Of a stretch of DNA of 64,000 nucleotides, positions 1 to 9,572 are shown one piece after another. The notes beneath the pieces were generated by a model that was given only the letters and a program-made list of their open reading frames with translations, was not told where the DNA came from and made no database searches. Both the position numbers and the translations under genes were made by a program. This DNA is from Candidatus Binatia bacterium (GTDB lineage Bacteria > Desulfobacterota > Binatia > HRBIN30). Position 1 is the first letter of the stretch, and every line of letters starts with the position of its first letter. Location of the stretch: NCBI GenBank assembly GCA_023150935.1, contig JAKLJW010000021.1, positions 1 to 64,000 of the forward strand, in the 5' to 3' direction.

Positions 1-130
1 CTGCGTGCCCTCAGTCCGGATCCGGGTACGAGTACGTGTACCGCTTCGCTGAGTACGGGTACGGGGTGGATGCCGAACGGCAGCCTGAGGCACGAACTCG
101 CCGGGCAGTCAGACCCTGTCTCCCCGTTAC

Positions 131-3100
131 TCATTCCGCACTCTGGAGGTCGGCCGAGACGATATCGACATCGCCAACCGCGTGCCCGGTTCCGATCGTC
201 TCGAACTGCAACATCACCACCGTTCCATTCCCGAGCTTCTGACCGCCGGCCAGTGCCACGGCGAGGACACCCGGCTCGATCTCGTTACTCGCAACGGCGA
301 TCTCAGGTACGCCCGCTACCCGGCGCACACCGCGCGGTCGCAGCAACGCCGGATCGAAAGCAACGCGCAGATCGAGCGCGTTGAATCCGTTCGCATCGGA
401 TACGTCAACCGGTACCCGCAGCAAGCCGTCGCGACGCCTCGCCCGTCCCAGGCTAACTTCGCCAGCAGGGCTCGATCCCGCCGCGAGACCGGCGGCGCCA
501 CCGCCGCCACCGCACCCGTCCGATCGCCAGTTCCCCGTCACGTCCCCGAACAGGGCGCCGACGAAGTCCTGTCCCGTCGCCTGCCCGACCAGTGGTGCGT
601 AGTCGATACGCCCACGCCCGCACGCGCCGTTCATCGCCGGTGGCACCGGGGTGTACGGGCCGGCCGGCGCCGGAATGAAACCCCAGTCAGAACCGCACAG
701 GTCGCCAATCGGAAGCCGCGTAATGAGCCGGACCACAAACCGCAGGATCTGCGCGGCGTCGAGCGCCGAAGGCGACCCACCGTTGCCCGTAACGTCTCCG
801 GCCAGCCTCTGCCCCTCGTTCAGCGTCCTCAGACCGACGACGTTCTGCAGCACGTAAGCGGCATCCAGTGAGCTGATCCCGGTGCCGAAATCGCCTGTTT
901 TCGTCGGTTCGAGCTGCCAGTTCCCGTCGGCAAAGCCGCCGAGGCCAAAGCTCCCACTGCAATCGGTGTCGCCGTCGAACGACGGTGCACCGACGAGGGC
1001 TATCTTCGTTCCCGGTACGGCGCGACTCGGATCGCTGTAGTAGGACACGCGTCCCCGCAGCTTGCACACCACGCTCAACCCGCCGTCGACCGCGCTGCAC
1101 GGAACGTTGCCCTCGTCGAGGAGGCAACGGCTCAGGTCCAGGACACTGCTCGCGTCGCAGTCCCCGAGCAACCGGAACGTTACGTCGACGAGCGATCCGC
1201 CGGCGGTAACCGGACTTGAACATGCGACCCCGATGAACAATTCCCCGGGGGTGACCTCGTTCGCGGTCACCGTGCAATGCACCGACACGGGGGTGGTCGC
1301 GACCTGCACCACCTCGATGACGCCCGGGTCGAAACGGACGGTCAGATCCGCCGCCGCGATACCGCTGCTCCCGGAAATCGACACCGGAACGACGACATTG
1401 CTGCCCCGGCCGCCCGAGGCACTGGGCGGCAGGCCAACCTGCACCCCCGGCGGCGCACCCGCCGCAACAACATTGCCCACGACAACCGTATCGGCGACCG
1501 TCGGCGCATCGCACGAAGGGAACGCGGTAGCGAGGTTGGCCCCGCCGGCACTCGGCGGGTTCGCCGTGAGAGCAGCGCAACTGAACACCGAACCGCTGGT
1601 CGAATGAGGTCCCAGATGGAAGCCCGGGAGGTTGCTGATGTTCAGCGCCGCACTCGTGGCCGCACCGGTCGTGTAAGGTGCAATCGTCGGGTTGCCGCGT
1701 TGCCCGATCGGATCGGCATCGGTGCAGAAGCTCCCAGAGCACAGACCGGTCTGCGTCCCGACCTGTAACGTGTTCAACATAACGGCCGACCCCGGTGGAC
1801 CGGAGCCGCTGAGGACGAACGCCGGCGCCATCGGAGCCCCGCCTTCCTCACCGTTGCAGTCCTGCGTAAACGCGATGTCGACCGGCTGCAGGCCGTGGCA
1901 CCCGATCACCCCGGCCGCGGAGTTGCCGGGACCGTTCACGAAGGTACACGGCCGCTCGGCCGGGCAGGTCACCGGCAGCGGAATGTTGTCGCTGCAGTTC
2001 CCGGCCAACTGACCGTCTTCCGTGAACAGGGTGCCGCCACAGGTCTTGACCGGTAGAGCACGGACGCAGGCACAGGCGATACTGTATATCGGGATCTTGG
2101 GGAACTGCACGCTCGCCGCCTTGATGACGGCGGGCATGTTGCCGTCGCGTTCCTTCCCGATGGTGAGTGTCTGCTGTCCGGTCAGCGCCAGCGGCAGTTC
2201 ACCGATCACGTCGCTGAAGAGCTTTACTCCGCTGGTTCCCGGCTTGACGTTCACCCCTTCGATCACACCGGGCTCGAGCGGGAAGGTGACGCTGGTCTCC
2301 CACGTGCAGTTGGCCGCACACCCGTCGCCGCCGAAGGTCCGGCACCGCACGCACACGGAGTCGGGGCAGTCGGAGTCGTAGCGGCACGCCGAACCCACCT
2401 TGAACCCGCCTTCGCAAACGCCGGGCTGGTCGAAACCGCACTGAGCGTCCGAAGTACACGACGCGCCGGCCGTGTTTCCGCCGATGCAGATGCCGCCGTC
2501 ATCGCACTCCTCGGCGGCATCCACGGCGCCGTTACCGCACGGTCGCGTGTAGTAGAAGTTACACGAACCGGTCCAGTCGAGTTCAGCGTCGAAGTACGTG
2601 GCACCGCCGTAATCGACCGCCCGCACAGCGAGCAGGTTCATCCCGGCCTGCAGCGCCGCGTCCGGCACGGCGAAGGCGAAGTCGCTACGCGTCGCGCAGC
2701 CGCCGCGTCCCTGGAGCCCGCCGGAGACGTCCACGCCATTGACGAACACCTGAACGGCGTTGTCGATCGCGATGCGCACGGTCAGACCGCTTGCGCCGGC
2801 GGGAACGAGGAACCATTTGCGCACCAGGAGATCGGTGTAAGGCGGCCAATAGGTAGCGGCATCCAATGCACACTGGCCGGTGCCGAACCCGCCACCGCCC
2901 ACACGGAAACCGGAATCGTCGAATCCTGGCTGTTCGAACCCCGGCTCCGCGCCTTGCGCGGCGACCTTGTAGAGATGGCCGGTGGACAGGAAGGGAACGG
3001 GCCGCGGGTTGAAGTTGGCAATGCAGTTGTCGCAGGCATCGCCACGACCGTCGCCGTCGGCATCGGCCTGATCCGGGTTGTTTGTGGCGACGCAGTTGTC

Positions 3101-6100
3101 GACGGCGTCGCACACCCCGTCGCCGTCGGCATCGTAAGCTCCAGGACCGACACAGGCATCGCAGAGGTCCCCAACCCCGTCACCGTCGAGGGTGTCTTCC
3201 TGGCCGGGATTGTAACCGTACCAGCAGTTGTCCGCCGGGCACACACTGGCAGGGAGTCCCGGCAGCCCGAAGCCGTCACCATCGAAATCGGTGCAATCGT
3301 CGCACGCGTCGCCCAGAGGATCGCCGTCCAAGTTGGATTGCTCAGGATTGGGCACCGTCGGGCAGTTGTCGCAGGCATCCCCCAGTCCATCGCCGTCCAC
3401 ATCCGTCTGCGCGGGATCGTAGTTGTACGGGCAAATGTCCGTCGGACATGTCGCCGCCGGGTAGCCCGGGGTACCACGCCCGTCGCGATCGTGATCGACG
3501 CAGGTGTCGCACGCATCGTCCACGCCGTCCCGGTCCGAGTCCCCCCAGGCGAGGGCCACGACGGGACACGTATCGCAGGCATCCCCCGCCCAGTCGCCAT
3601 CCGCGTCGGTCTGGTCCGTATTGGACGTGGTCGCGCAGTTGTCGCAGTAATCGCCGCGCCCGTCGCCGTCCCAGTCGCGCTGTTCCGCATTCCAGTTGCT
3701 CGGGCAATTGTCGCACGCGTCCGCCACGCCGTCGCCGTCCGCGTCCACCGTGTCCGCATCGCAAACATCGCCGACCCCGTCCCCATCGCAGTCGCTCTGA
3801 ATCGGGTCGGCCGCCGTCGGGCAGCGGTCGCAGCCGTCGGCAACGCCGTCGGAGTCATAGTCCACCGTCCCCGCATCGCACGCATCCCCGACGCCGTCGC
3901 CGTCGCAATCCGACTGCACCGGGTTGAAGGCGTAGGGGCAGTTGTCCGCCCCGTCGCAGACGCCGTCCGCGTCCGAATCGTAGACGTCGCCCGCTCCCAG
4001 CCCGACGCACACCGGGTCGCACGCGTCGCCGCGGCCGTCGCCGTCGGTGTCGCGCTGGTTCGGGTTGTAATGATACGGGCAGTTGTCGCGCCCGTCGCAG
4101 ACCCCGTCGCCGTCGTAGTAGTCGGTCACGCCCGGCCCGGCGCAGTCGTCGCACAGATCGCCGTAACCGTCGCCGTCGACGTCGCGTTGCTCCGGGTTCG
4201 CTGCACAGGCGCAGTTGTCCCCGGCCGCCCCGCTCAGACCGTCGCCGTCCGGATCGTCCGGGTCACACGCGTTCCCCTGCCCGTCGTAGTCGCAATCCTC
4301 CTGTCCCGCGTTGGCCAGCGTGGCGCAGTTGTCGCAGGCATCGCCCACGCCATCGCCGTCGCCGTCGGACTGATCGACGTTGGGCGCGTACGGGCAGTTG
4401 TCCGTGAGGCAGGAGTTCGTCGGGTATCCGGGATTGCCGAAACCATCCTGATCGCTGTCCACGCACGGATCGCAGGCGTCGCCGATACCGTCGCCGTCGA
4501 CATCTTCTTGACCCGGGTTGGGCAGGCTGGCGCAGTTGTCGACGTCATCGCCGACCCCGTCGCCATCGACATCCGTCGCAAACGTCGCCGTCAGGTGCAG
4601 GTTGCCGCCGGGTTGCTGGCAATAGCTGGCTACCTGGAGCAGATATGAGGTTCCCGCGACGACGGGTACGGTAAGGTACGAGTGACCACATACGACCGGC
4701 GTCGTCGACCCGCAGGTGCCCGTAAACGCCGACACCACGGTGAAGTAATTGCTCCCGCCGGTGTCGACCCGCAGAATGCCGTCCGCCGTTGCCGTATACG
4801 CATACCAAACGGTAGCGGAGTCGGCGCCGCAGCCGCACGGAACGGCGGGGTCTCCAGGCGCCACCGTGGCCCCGGAGGTCGAGCGCAGGTCGTCATACGG
4901 CGTCGCCGCAATCACGGCCGCAGCGGTACACTCGTCGTTCGTCGGAGGCGTCAACCTGGCGAAGCCGATCGCGATCGACTCTTGCTCGGCGCCCACCGTT
5001 GCGGTCAGGGCAGCGCTGTAGACGTACGGCGGGGCCGCACTGTCGGGAACCAGCGCGTTGTCGACCGAAATCTCGACGGCCACCGTCGCGGCCGCACCGG
5101 CTTGCAGTGTGAACACGCTCGGGGTCAGCATCACGGCCACGCCCGCCGGAAAACCGCTTCCCACGCTGAGTTCGTAGTTCTTGGCCTGGCTACCGAGGTT
5201 GCGGACGGTAACCGAACGCGACCGCACCCACGTGCCGCTCAGGTCGCGATCGACGCCGAAATTGAGTGGCGCCGGGCTCAGTATGGTCTGTTTATCCGCC
5301 GCCTGACGCACATCGAGGCGTCCCGCCCCGACGGTCGTGACATCGAACGGCAACTGGTGCGCCGACTGCTGAAGGAGTGCCTTGACCTCCTCCGGCGTCA
5401 GAGCCGGCCTCAACCCACGCAGCAGAGCAGCGGCCCCCGCAACATGGGGCGTGGCCATTGAGGTTCCCGAAATGTACATGTGCTGCCCGTCGATGCAGAG
5501 CGGGCCGAGCATTGTGTTCACCGCCATGGCGGCGCAGACGTCCACGCCGGGCGCCGCCATCTCGGGCTTCAGGAGTCCTTCGACCTCTGTCGGTCCGCGG
5601 GAACTGAACCAGGCCACGCCGTCGGCGTCGTCGGTAGCGGCGACGGTAAGAGCAGTGCGCGCCACCCCGGGACTGCCAAGCGTGAAATAACCGGGCCCCG
5701 AGTTCCCGGCGGCAATGACACACAGCATCCCGGCCACCGTCGCGTTGTCGATGGCCGCAGACACGACATCATTCTCGTCGCCAGGGCCGCCCAGACTGAG
5801 ATTGGCCACCGTGGCATGATCGCTCGGGTCGCCATCGCCGTTCGGGTCGGTTGCCAGCTCGATGCCGCCAATCACGCTCGACCATGATCCGTAACCGCCC
5901 GCGTCCAGCACCTTGTACGCCAGAATCTGCGCCTCCGGCGCCACGCCGGCGAGCCCACCGGAACCCGCCGCGGTCGCCGCCACATGGGTACCGTGGCCGT
6001 TATCGTCGGCGGGGTCGCTGTCGCCGCTGACGAAGTCGTAGCCGCCGATCACCTTGCAGCCCGACCCGAAGCAACCCCCGAGGTCCGCATGCGTGTAATC

Positions 6101-6775
6101 GACTCCGGTGTCGATCACGGCGATCTTCGTGCCGGCGCCGCGGTACCCGAGATCGGCCCAGAACTGCGGCGCCCGCACCAGCGGTACGCTCACGTCAAGC
6201 AGAGCCTGCACCCGGCCATCCGGCACAACCCGCTTCACGGTCGGCCACGCCCGCACCGCGGAAGCGGTCTCCGGCAAGAGGCGCGCCGCGAAACCGTTGA
6301 GGACGACTCGGAACTCACGGTCAACGATCGGGGCGGCACTGGCAGTACCCACCCCCCGCGCACTGCGGTGCTGTCGCTCGAGGCTCACGATCGCGCGCCG
6401 CAGCCGATCGCGTTCGGCGCCCGCCGCCGGAAGCCCGCCCGCTCCCGTTACCGCCGCCGGTGGAGAGACCAGCTCGACGATGACCGCATCGAATTCCGAA
6501 GCAGCCGACGCACGGTCTTGTCCCGAGGACTCGCCCGGAGGCCCGGGCATAAGCGCCCTCGCGGTCCCTGCTCCGATCAGCGGCGCACTCGGCGAGGCCA
6601 GCAGCATCGCAACCGCCAGCGCTATCCGAAGCGAACCGGCCGCAGGCCGGCTTACGGGTGCAACGGCCTTGCGGGCCGCACTCCCTGACTGCACCCGACG
6701 GCCCGGATCCGTAACGGCGCGCCCGGTAACCGGCGCACACAGCCTCAGCCCCACCCGGCGTGATGTGTCGTACAT
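131..6775 (-). CDS. Giant secreted subtilisin-like (S8) protease with TSP3 repeats, cohesin-like and dockerin-like modules
   Basis: The 2214-residue protein begins with a basic stretch and a hydrophobic segment (about residues 48-75) that should act as an export signal, then a propeptide-like region. The peptidase S8 domain has Asp222 (VIDTGVD), His261 (DNGHGTH) and Ser439 (SGTSMATPH). A PPC-like Cys-containing region follows, then about 13 thrombospondin type 3 calcium-binding repeats (about 740-1250) and a Cys-rich DUF4215-like part (CGNGAVDAAEECDDG). The C-terminus has a cohesin-like beta domain (about 1780-1890), a dockerin-like Asp/Asn-rich part (LDAAQILRFVV) and a second cohesin-like domain that runs to the stop. 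The ATG has a GGGGGAG ribosome site. The family acts outside the cell on protein. Substrate and partners are unknown; carrying cohesin-like and dockerin-like parts in one chain is unusual. Confidence 0.93.
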   Translation of the reverse strand: MYDTSRRVGLRLCAPVTGRAVTDPGRRVQSGSAARKAVAPVSRPAAGSLRIALAVAMLLASPSAPLIGAGTARALMPGPPGESSGQDRASAASEFDAVIVELVSPPAAVTGAGGLPAAGAERDRLRRAIVSLERQHRSARGVGTASAAPIVDREFRVVLNGFAARLLPETASAVRAWPTVKRVVPDGRVQALLDVSVPLVRAPQFWADLGYRGAGTKIAVIDTGVDYTHADLGGCFGSGCKVIGGYDFVSGDSDPADDNGHGTHVAATAAGSGGLAGVAPEAQILAYKVLDAGGYGSWSSVIGGIELATDPNGDGDPSDHATVANLSLGGPGDENDVVSAAIDNATVAGMLCVIAAGNSGPGYFTLGSPGVARTALTVAATDDADGVAWFSSRGPTEVEGLLKPEMAAPGVDVCAAMAVNTMLGPLCIDGQHMYISGTSMATPHVAGAAALLRGLRPALTPEEVKALLQQSAHQLPFDVTTVGAGRLDVRQAADKQTILSPAPLNFGVDRDLSGTWVRSRSVTVRNLGSQAKNYELSVGSGFPAGVAVMLTPSVFTLQAGAAATVAVEISVDNALVPDSAAPPYVYSAALTATVGAEQESIAIGFARLTPPTNDECTAAAVIAATPYDDLRSTSGATVAPGDPAVPCGCGADSATVWYAYTATADGILRVDTGGSNYFTVVSAFTGTCGSTTPVVCGHSYLTVPVVAGTSYLLQVASYCQQPGGNLHLTATFATDVDGDGVGDDVDNCASLPNPGQEDVDGDGIGDACDPCVDSDQDGFGNPGYPTNSCLTDNCPYAPNVDQSDGDGDGVGDACDNCATLANAGQEDCDYDGQGNACDPDDPDGDGLSGAAGDNCACAANPEQRDVDGDGYGDLCDDCAGPGVTDYYDGDGVCDGRDNCPYHYNPNQRDTDGDGRGDACDPVCVGLGAGDVYDSDADGVCDGADNCPYAFNPVQSDCDGDGVGDACDAGTVDYDSDGVADGCDRCPTAADPIQSDCDGDGVGDVCDADTVDADGDGVADACDNCPSNWNAEQRDWDGDGRGDYCDNCATTSNTDQTDADGDWAGDACDTCPVVALAWGDSDRDGVDDACDTCVDHDRDGRGTPGYPAATCPTDICPYNYDPAQTDVDGDGLGDACDNCPTVPNPEQSNLDGDPLGDACDDCTDFDGDGFGLPGLPASVCPADNCWYGYNPGQEDTLDGDGVGDLCDACVGPGAYDADGDGVCDAVDNCVATNNPDQADADGDGRGDACDNCIANFNPRPVPFLSTGHLYKVAAQGAEPGFEQPGFDDSGFRVGGGGFGTGQCALDAATYWPPYTDLLVRKWFLVPAGASGLTVRIAIDNAVQVFVNGVDVSGGLQGRGGCATRSDFAFAVPDAALQAGMNLLAVRAVDYGGATYFDAELDWTGSCNFYYTRPCGNGAVDAAEECDDGGICIGGNTAGASCTSDAQCGFDQPGVCEGGFKVGSACRYDSDCPDSVCVRCRTFGGDGCAANCTWETSVTFPLEPGVIEGVNVKPGTSGVKLFSDVIGELPLALTGQQTLTIGKERDGNMPAVIKAASVQFPKIPIYSIACACVRALPVKTCGGTLFTEDGQLAGNCSDNIPLPVTCPAERPCTFVNGPGNSAAGVIGCHGLQPVDIAFTQDCNGEEGGAPMAPAFVLSGSGPPGSAVMLNTLQVGTQTGLCSGSFCTDADPIGQRGNPTIAPYTTGAATSAALNISNLPGFHLGPHSTSGSVFSCAALTANPPSAGGANLATAFPSCDAPTVADTVVVGNVVAAGAPPGVQVGLPPSASGGRGSNVVVPVSISGSSGIAAADLTVRFDPGVIEVVQVATTPVSVHCTVTANEVTPGELFIGVACSSPVTAGGSLVDVTFRLLGDCDASSVLDLSRCLLDEGNVPCSAVDGGLSVVCKLRGRVSYYSDPSRAVPGTKIALVGAPSFDGDTDCSGSFGLGGFADGNWQLEPTKTGDFGTGISSLDAAYVLQNVVGLRTLNEGQRLAGDVTGNGGSPSALDAAQILRFVVRLITRLPIGDLCGSDWGFIPAPAGPYTPVPPAMNGACGRGRIDYAPLVGQATGQDFVGALFGDVTGNWRSDGCGGGGGAAGLAAGSSPAGEVSLGRARRRDGLLRVPVDVSDANGFNALDLRVAFDPALLRPRGVRRVAGVPEIAVASNEIEPGVLAVALAGGQKLGNGTVVMLQFETIGTGHAVGDVDIVSADLQSAE
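3016..4560 (-). repeat. About 13 coding thrombospondin type 3 repeats
   Basis: The DNA repeats a unit of roughly 75-130 bases encoding DNCP-x3-N-x2-Q-x-D-x-DGDG-x-GDACD, inside the S8 protease. TSP3 repeats bind calcium through the acidic loops and usually form a rigid wire between domains. Unit length varies because some copies carry an insert of the type DSDQDGFGNPGYP. The high and biased GC of this block opens long spurious frames on the opposite strand. Confidence 0.88.
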
Positions 6776-6819
6776 GGCTCCCCCTGCCCGCGGAAGGACG
6801 GTTCGTCGCGAGACGCCGC

Positions 6820-6849
6820 CTTATACGCTGCGGTGAAATTCGCCGTCAA
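6820..6849 (-). promoter_or_regulatory. Probable sigma70-type promoter of the S8 protease
   Basis: Read on the minus strand, TTGACG (6849-6844) is followed after 18 bases by TATAAG (6825-6820). Each hexamer matches five of six consensus bases. It lies about 45 bases upstream of the protease ATG, in the divergent intergenic region with queA. Confidence 0.55.
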
Positions 6850-6979
6850 GAGTATTCTGGTAGCGTCCAGAACGCGCCTTGACTCCGCACCGCGGGGTAT
6901 GGTTCAACCCGCGCGCCGTGGGCCGGCGGTAAGCGGCCGGATGTGTTCGCCGGCGCACGGTGGCCATTCCCGGATTCCT

Positions 6980-8050
6980 ATGGAGATGACGACGACCCCA
7001 CGCGGGTGTGGCGACGCACAGATACGGCTCGCCGACTACGACTTCCCGCTACCACCGGAGTTGATCGCGCAATCCCCGGCGCCGGACCGCGATGCGGCCC
7101 GGATGCTGGTACTTGCGAGAGGTTCCGACCAACTCGAACACTCGACCGTCGCCGACCTGCCGGCGTTCCTGCGTCCCGGTGACCTGGTGATCGTGAACGA
7201 TACCCGCGTAATTCCGGCGCGAACTTTCGGGCGGACCGCGGGCAACGCCGCCGTGGAGCTGCTCTGGATCCGCGCTGAAGCTCCCGGCCACTGGCTCTGC
7301 CTCGGCAAGCCGGCGAAGCGACTTTCTCCGGGCACCGTCATCGACTGCGAGGGCGGCGTTCGCGCGGGCGTCGCACAGCGCCTCGGCGGCGGCCGTTACT
7401 GTCTCCGTGTGGATGAGGGACTCGACGTAACGGCGTGGCTGGCGGAGCATGGGGAGCTGCCCTTGCCGCCGTACATCAAGCGTCCTGACGGCCCGTTGCC
7501 GCTGGACCGCGAGCGTTACCAGACCATGTTTGCCGCCGTTAGCGGGGCCATTGCCGCCCCCACGGCCGGCCTGCACTTCACCCCGGCCCTCGTCGCCGCG
7601 GCGCAAGAACGGGGAGCCCGCTTCGCGACGCTGACCTTGCACGTCGGGCCGGGCACCTTCCGGCCGGTGCGTTGCGAGGACGTGCGGCGCCACGTCATGG
7701 AAGCCGAATGGAGCACCATTCCGCCCGCCACCGTGGCCGCAATTGCGGCAACGCGCGCTGCCGGCGGCCGCGTGATCGCCGTCGGGACGACGACCACCCG
7801 AGCCCTCGAATCCGCCGTCGTCGACGGGACCGTGGCGCCCGGCGGGCGCTGGGCCGATCGCTTTATCGTGCCCGGCCACCGGTTCCGGGTCGTCGACGCC
7901 CTGCTGACCAATTTCCACCTGCCGGGCTCGACGCTGCTGCTGCTGGTAAGTGCCTTTGTGGGCTATGAATCTCTGATGCATGCATACGCGGAGGCGATTC
8001 GCCGCCGTTATCGGTTTTACAGTTACGGCGACGCGATGTTCGTCCAATGA
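6980..8050 (+). CDS. queA: S-adenosylmethionine:tRNA ribosyltransferase-isomerase
   Basis: QueA transfers the ribosyl part of S-adenosylmethionine to preQ1 at the tRNA wobble position, giving epoxyqueuosine in the cytoplasm. The chain of 356 residues equals the usual family length when started at the ATG at 6980. The frame is open further upstream to 6833, but that extension is low-complexity and not family-like. Recognisable family segments are DYDFPLPPELIAQSPAP near the N-terminus, GDLVIVNDTRVIPAR, the AAPTAGLHF stretch, and TNFHLPGSTLLLLVSAF near the end. The stop overlaps the tgt start (ATGA), so the two queuosine genes are probably translationally coupled. No strong ribosome site is seen; a start at 6986 is also possible. 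Confidence 0.95.
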   Translation: MEMTTTPRGCGDAQIRLADYDFPLPPELIAQSPAPDRDAARMLVLARGSDQLEHSTVADLPAFLRPGDLVIVNDTRVIPARTFGRTAGNAAVELLWIRAEAPGHWLCLGKPAKRLSPGTVIDCEGGVRAGVAQRLGGGRYCLRVDEGLDVTAWLAEHGELPLPPYIKRPDGPLPLDRERYQTMFAAVSGAIAAPTAGLHFTPALVAAAQERGARFATLTLHVGPGTFRPVRCEDVRRHVMEAEWSTIPPATVAAIAATRAAGGRVIAVGTTTTRALESAVVDGTVAPGGRWADRFIVPGHRFRVVDALLTNFHLPGSTLLLLVSAFVGYESLMHAYAEAIRRRYRFYSYGDAMFVQ

Positions 8051-9228
8051 CACCGATACCGCAGACGGCAGCCCCGGCTCCGGTGACGCGACCCTTGCCC
8101 GACGATCTCGGTCCACCCGGAACGTTCGCGACGATCGCTCGGGCGCCCGGCAGCGACGGTCGTCGGGCCACTCTGGTAACCGCCCACGGTGTCGTCGACA
8201 CGCCGGCCTTCATGCCCGTGGCCACGCAGGCAACGGTCAAAGGGCTGACGCCGAGCCAGCTTCGCGCCGCCGGCGTGCAGATACTCCTCGCCAATGCCTA
8301 CCACCTGGCGCAGCGGCCGGGCACGGCAACGATTCGCGACTGCGGCGGCCTGCACCGGTTCATGGCGTGGGACGGACCGATCCTCACCGACAGCGGCGGC
8401 TATCAGATCTTCAGCCTCGCCCCGCTGCGGACGGTCACCGACGCAGGCGTCACGTTCCGGTCGCATCTCGACGGCTCCAGGCTGTTCTTGAGTCCGGAGG
8501 ACGCTTTGCGCATCCAGGCCGACCTCGGCGTCGACATCGCCATGGTGCTCGACGAGTGTGTCGCCGCCGACGCGCCCCGGGCCGAGGTCGAGCGCGCCGC
8601 AGTCCGGACTCTGGCGTGGGCCAGGCGCTCGCGCGACGTGGTCCGGCCTGCCGGGCAGATGGCCTTCGCCATCGTGCAGGGGGGACTCCACGTCGATCTG
8701 CGAATCCGGCAGGCCGCCGAGCTTGTAGCGCTCGACTTTCCCGGCTATGCCGTGGGGGGTTTAAGTGTAGGGGAGGATCGCGAGGTGACGTGGGAGCTGG
8801 CTGCGGCGACCACCGCGGCGCTGCCGGACGGGCGCCCACGCTACCTGATGGGCGTGGGTCTGCCGGATGACTTGATTCGGTTCGTCGGCATGGGATTCGA
8901 CCTGTTCGACTGCGTGCTGCCGACCCGGAACGGCCGCAACGGTATGTTGTTCACGGCGCGCGGGCGCCTCAACGTGCGTCTCGCCCGGTACGCAAACGAC
9001 GAGGACCCGCCCGATTCGACCTGTAGCTGTTACGTTTGCCGTTCGTTTTCGCGCGCGTACCTCCGCCATCTGGCGACCACAAACGAGATGCTCGGCGCTA
9101 CCTTAGCCAGCCTGCACAACGTGCACTTCTACCAGGCCCTGATGGCCGACATGCGGGCGGCAATCGCCGCCGGCACGTTTGCCGCCTGGGCGCCGGACCG
9201 CATCGCCGAACTGTCGGAGGGAACCTAG
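8047..9228 (+). CDS. tgt: tRNA-guanine transglycosylase
   Basis: Tgt swaps guanine 34 of GUN-anticodon tRNAs for preQ1, the step just before QueA. The 393-residue protein has the substrate-binding TDSGGYQ (Asp115), the nucleophile in FDLFDCVLPTRNGRNG (Asp288), and the zinc site Cys326-x-Cys328-x2-Cys331 with a downstream His in SLHNVHFY. The N-terminus is about 20 residues longer than usual and rich in Pro and Ala. The start overlaps queA by four bases and yajC follows after two bases, giving the common queA-tgt-yajC-secDF order. Confidence 0.96.
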   Translation: MTPIPQTAAPAPVTRPLPDDLGPPGTFATIARAPGSDGRRATLVTAHGVVDTPAFMPVATQATVKGLTPSQLRAAGVQILLANAYHLAQRPGTATIRDCGGLHRFMAWDGPILTDSGGYQIFSLAPLRTVTDAGVTFRSHLDGSRLFLSPEDALRIQADLGVDIAMVLDECVAADAPRAEVERAAVRTLAWARRSRDVVRPAGQMAFAIVQGGLHVDLRIRQAAELVALDFPGYAVGGLSVGEDREVTWELAAATTAALPDGRPRYLMGVGLPDDLIRFVGMGFDLFDCVLPTRNGRNGMLFTARGRLNVRLARYANDEDPPDSTCSCYVCRSFSRAYLRHLATTNEMLGATLASLHNVHFYQALMADMRAAIAAGTFAAWAPDRIAELSEGT

Positions 9229-9230
9229 TC

Positions 9231-9572
9231 ATGCTTGGTAGCGCGTGGGCCCAGGGGGCAGTTGGGGACGCCCCGTCGGCTCTCCTTCAGTTCGCTCCTA
9301 TCGTTCTGATCTTCGTGGTCATGTACTTCCTCGTCATCCGGCCACAGCAACAGAAGGCGCGCGACCACCGGCAAATGCTCGACAGCCTGAAGAAGAACGA
9401 CGAGGTGGTTACCGCCGGCGGCCTTTACGGCAAGGTCGTCCAGCTCTCCGATCGAATCGTCACCCTGGAGATCGCACCGAACGTTCGCGTTCGAATCGAT
9501 CGTCCGCAGATCGCCGCACTCGCTACCAGCGCCGCCAACGGCGACTCCAAAGAGAAGGACAAGCAGAAGTGA
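9231..9572 (+). CDS. yajC: Preprotein translocase accessory subunit YajC
   Basis: This is a small inner-membrane subunit of the SecDF-YajC complex that assists Sec export. The ATG at 9231 is chosen because GGAGG lies about ten bases upstream and because the upstream frame overlaps tgt without family sequence. The 113-residue product has a short periplasmic N-terminus, one membrane helix (APIVLIFVVMYFLVIRPQ) and a basic cytoplasmic part with the family segment LKKNDEVVTAGGLYGKV. The end is a charged Lys/Glu tail. The stop overlaps the secD GTG start. Confidence 0.95.
   Translation: MLGSAWAQGAVGDAPSALLQFAPIVLIFVVMYFLVIRPQQQKARDHRQMLDSLKKNDEVVTAGGLYGKVVQLSDRIVTLEIAPNVRVRIDRPQIAALATSAANGDSKEKDKQK

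Noticed and set aside
1-130. Repeated TACG motifs at the left edge, possibly the end of a Pro/Thr-rich coding region
   Set aside because: The protease frame has already stopped at 131 and no other start or family sequence is visible in this short stretch.
3016-4560. Regular DNA repeats that could suggest a CRISPR or tandem-repeat array
   Set aside because: The repeats are in frame and encode calcium-binding TSP3 units; unit length varies and there are no unique spacers.
2954-4648. 564-residue open frame on the plus strand
   Set aside because: It lies antisense to the TSP3 repeats of the protease. The repetitive, GC-biased coding strand opens the frame, and the product is a monotonous Val/Arg/Ala repeat.
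7049-8116. 355-residue minus-strand frame
   Set aside because: It is antisense to queA, which has full family support.
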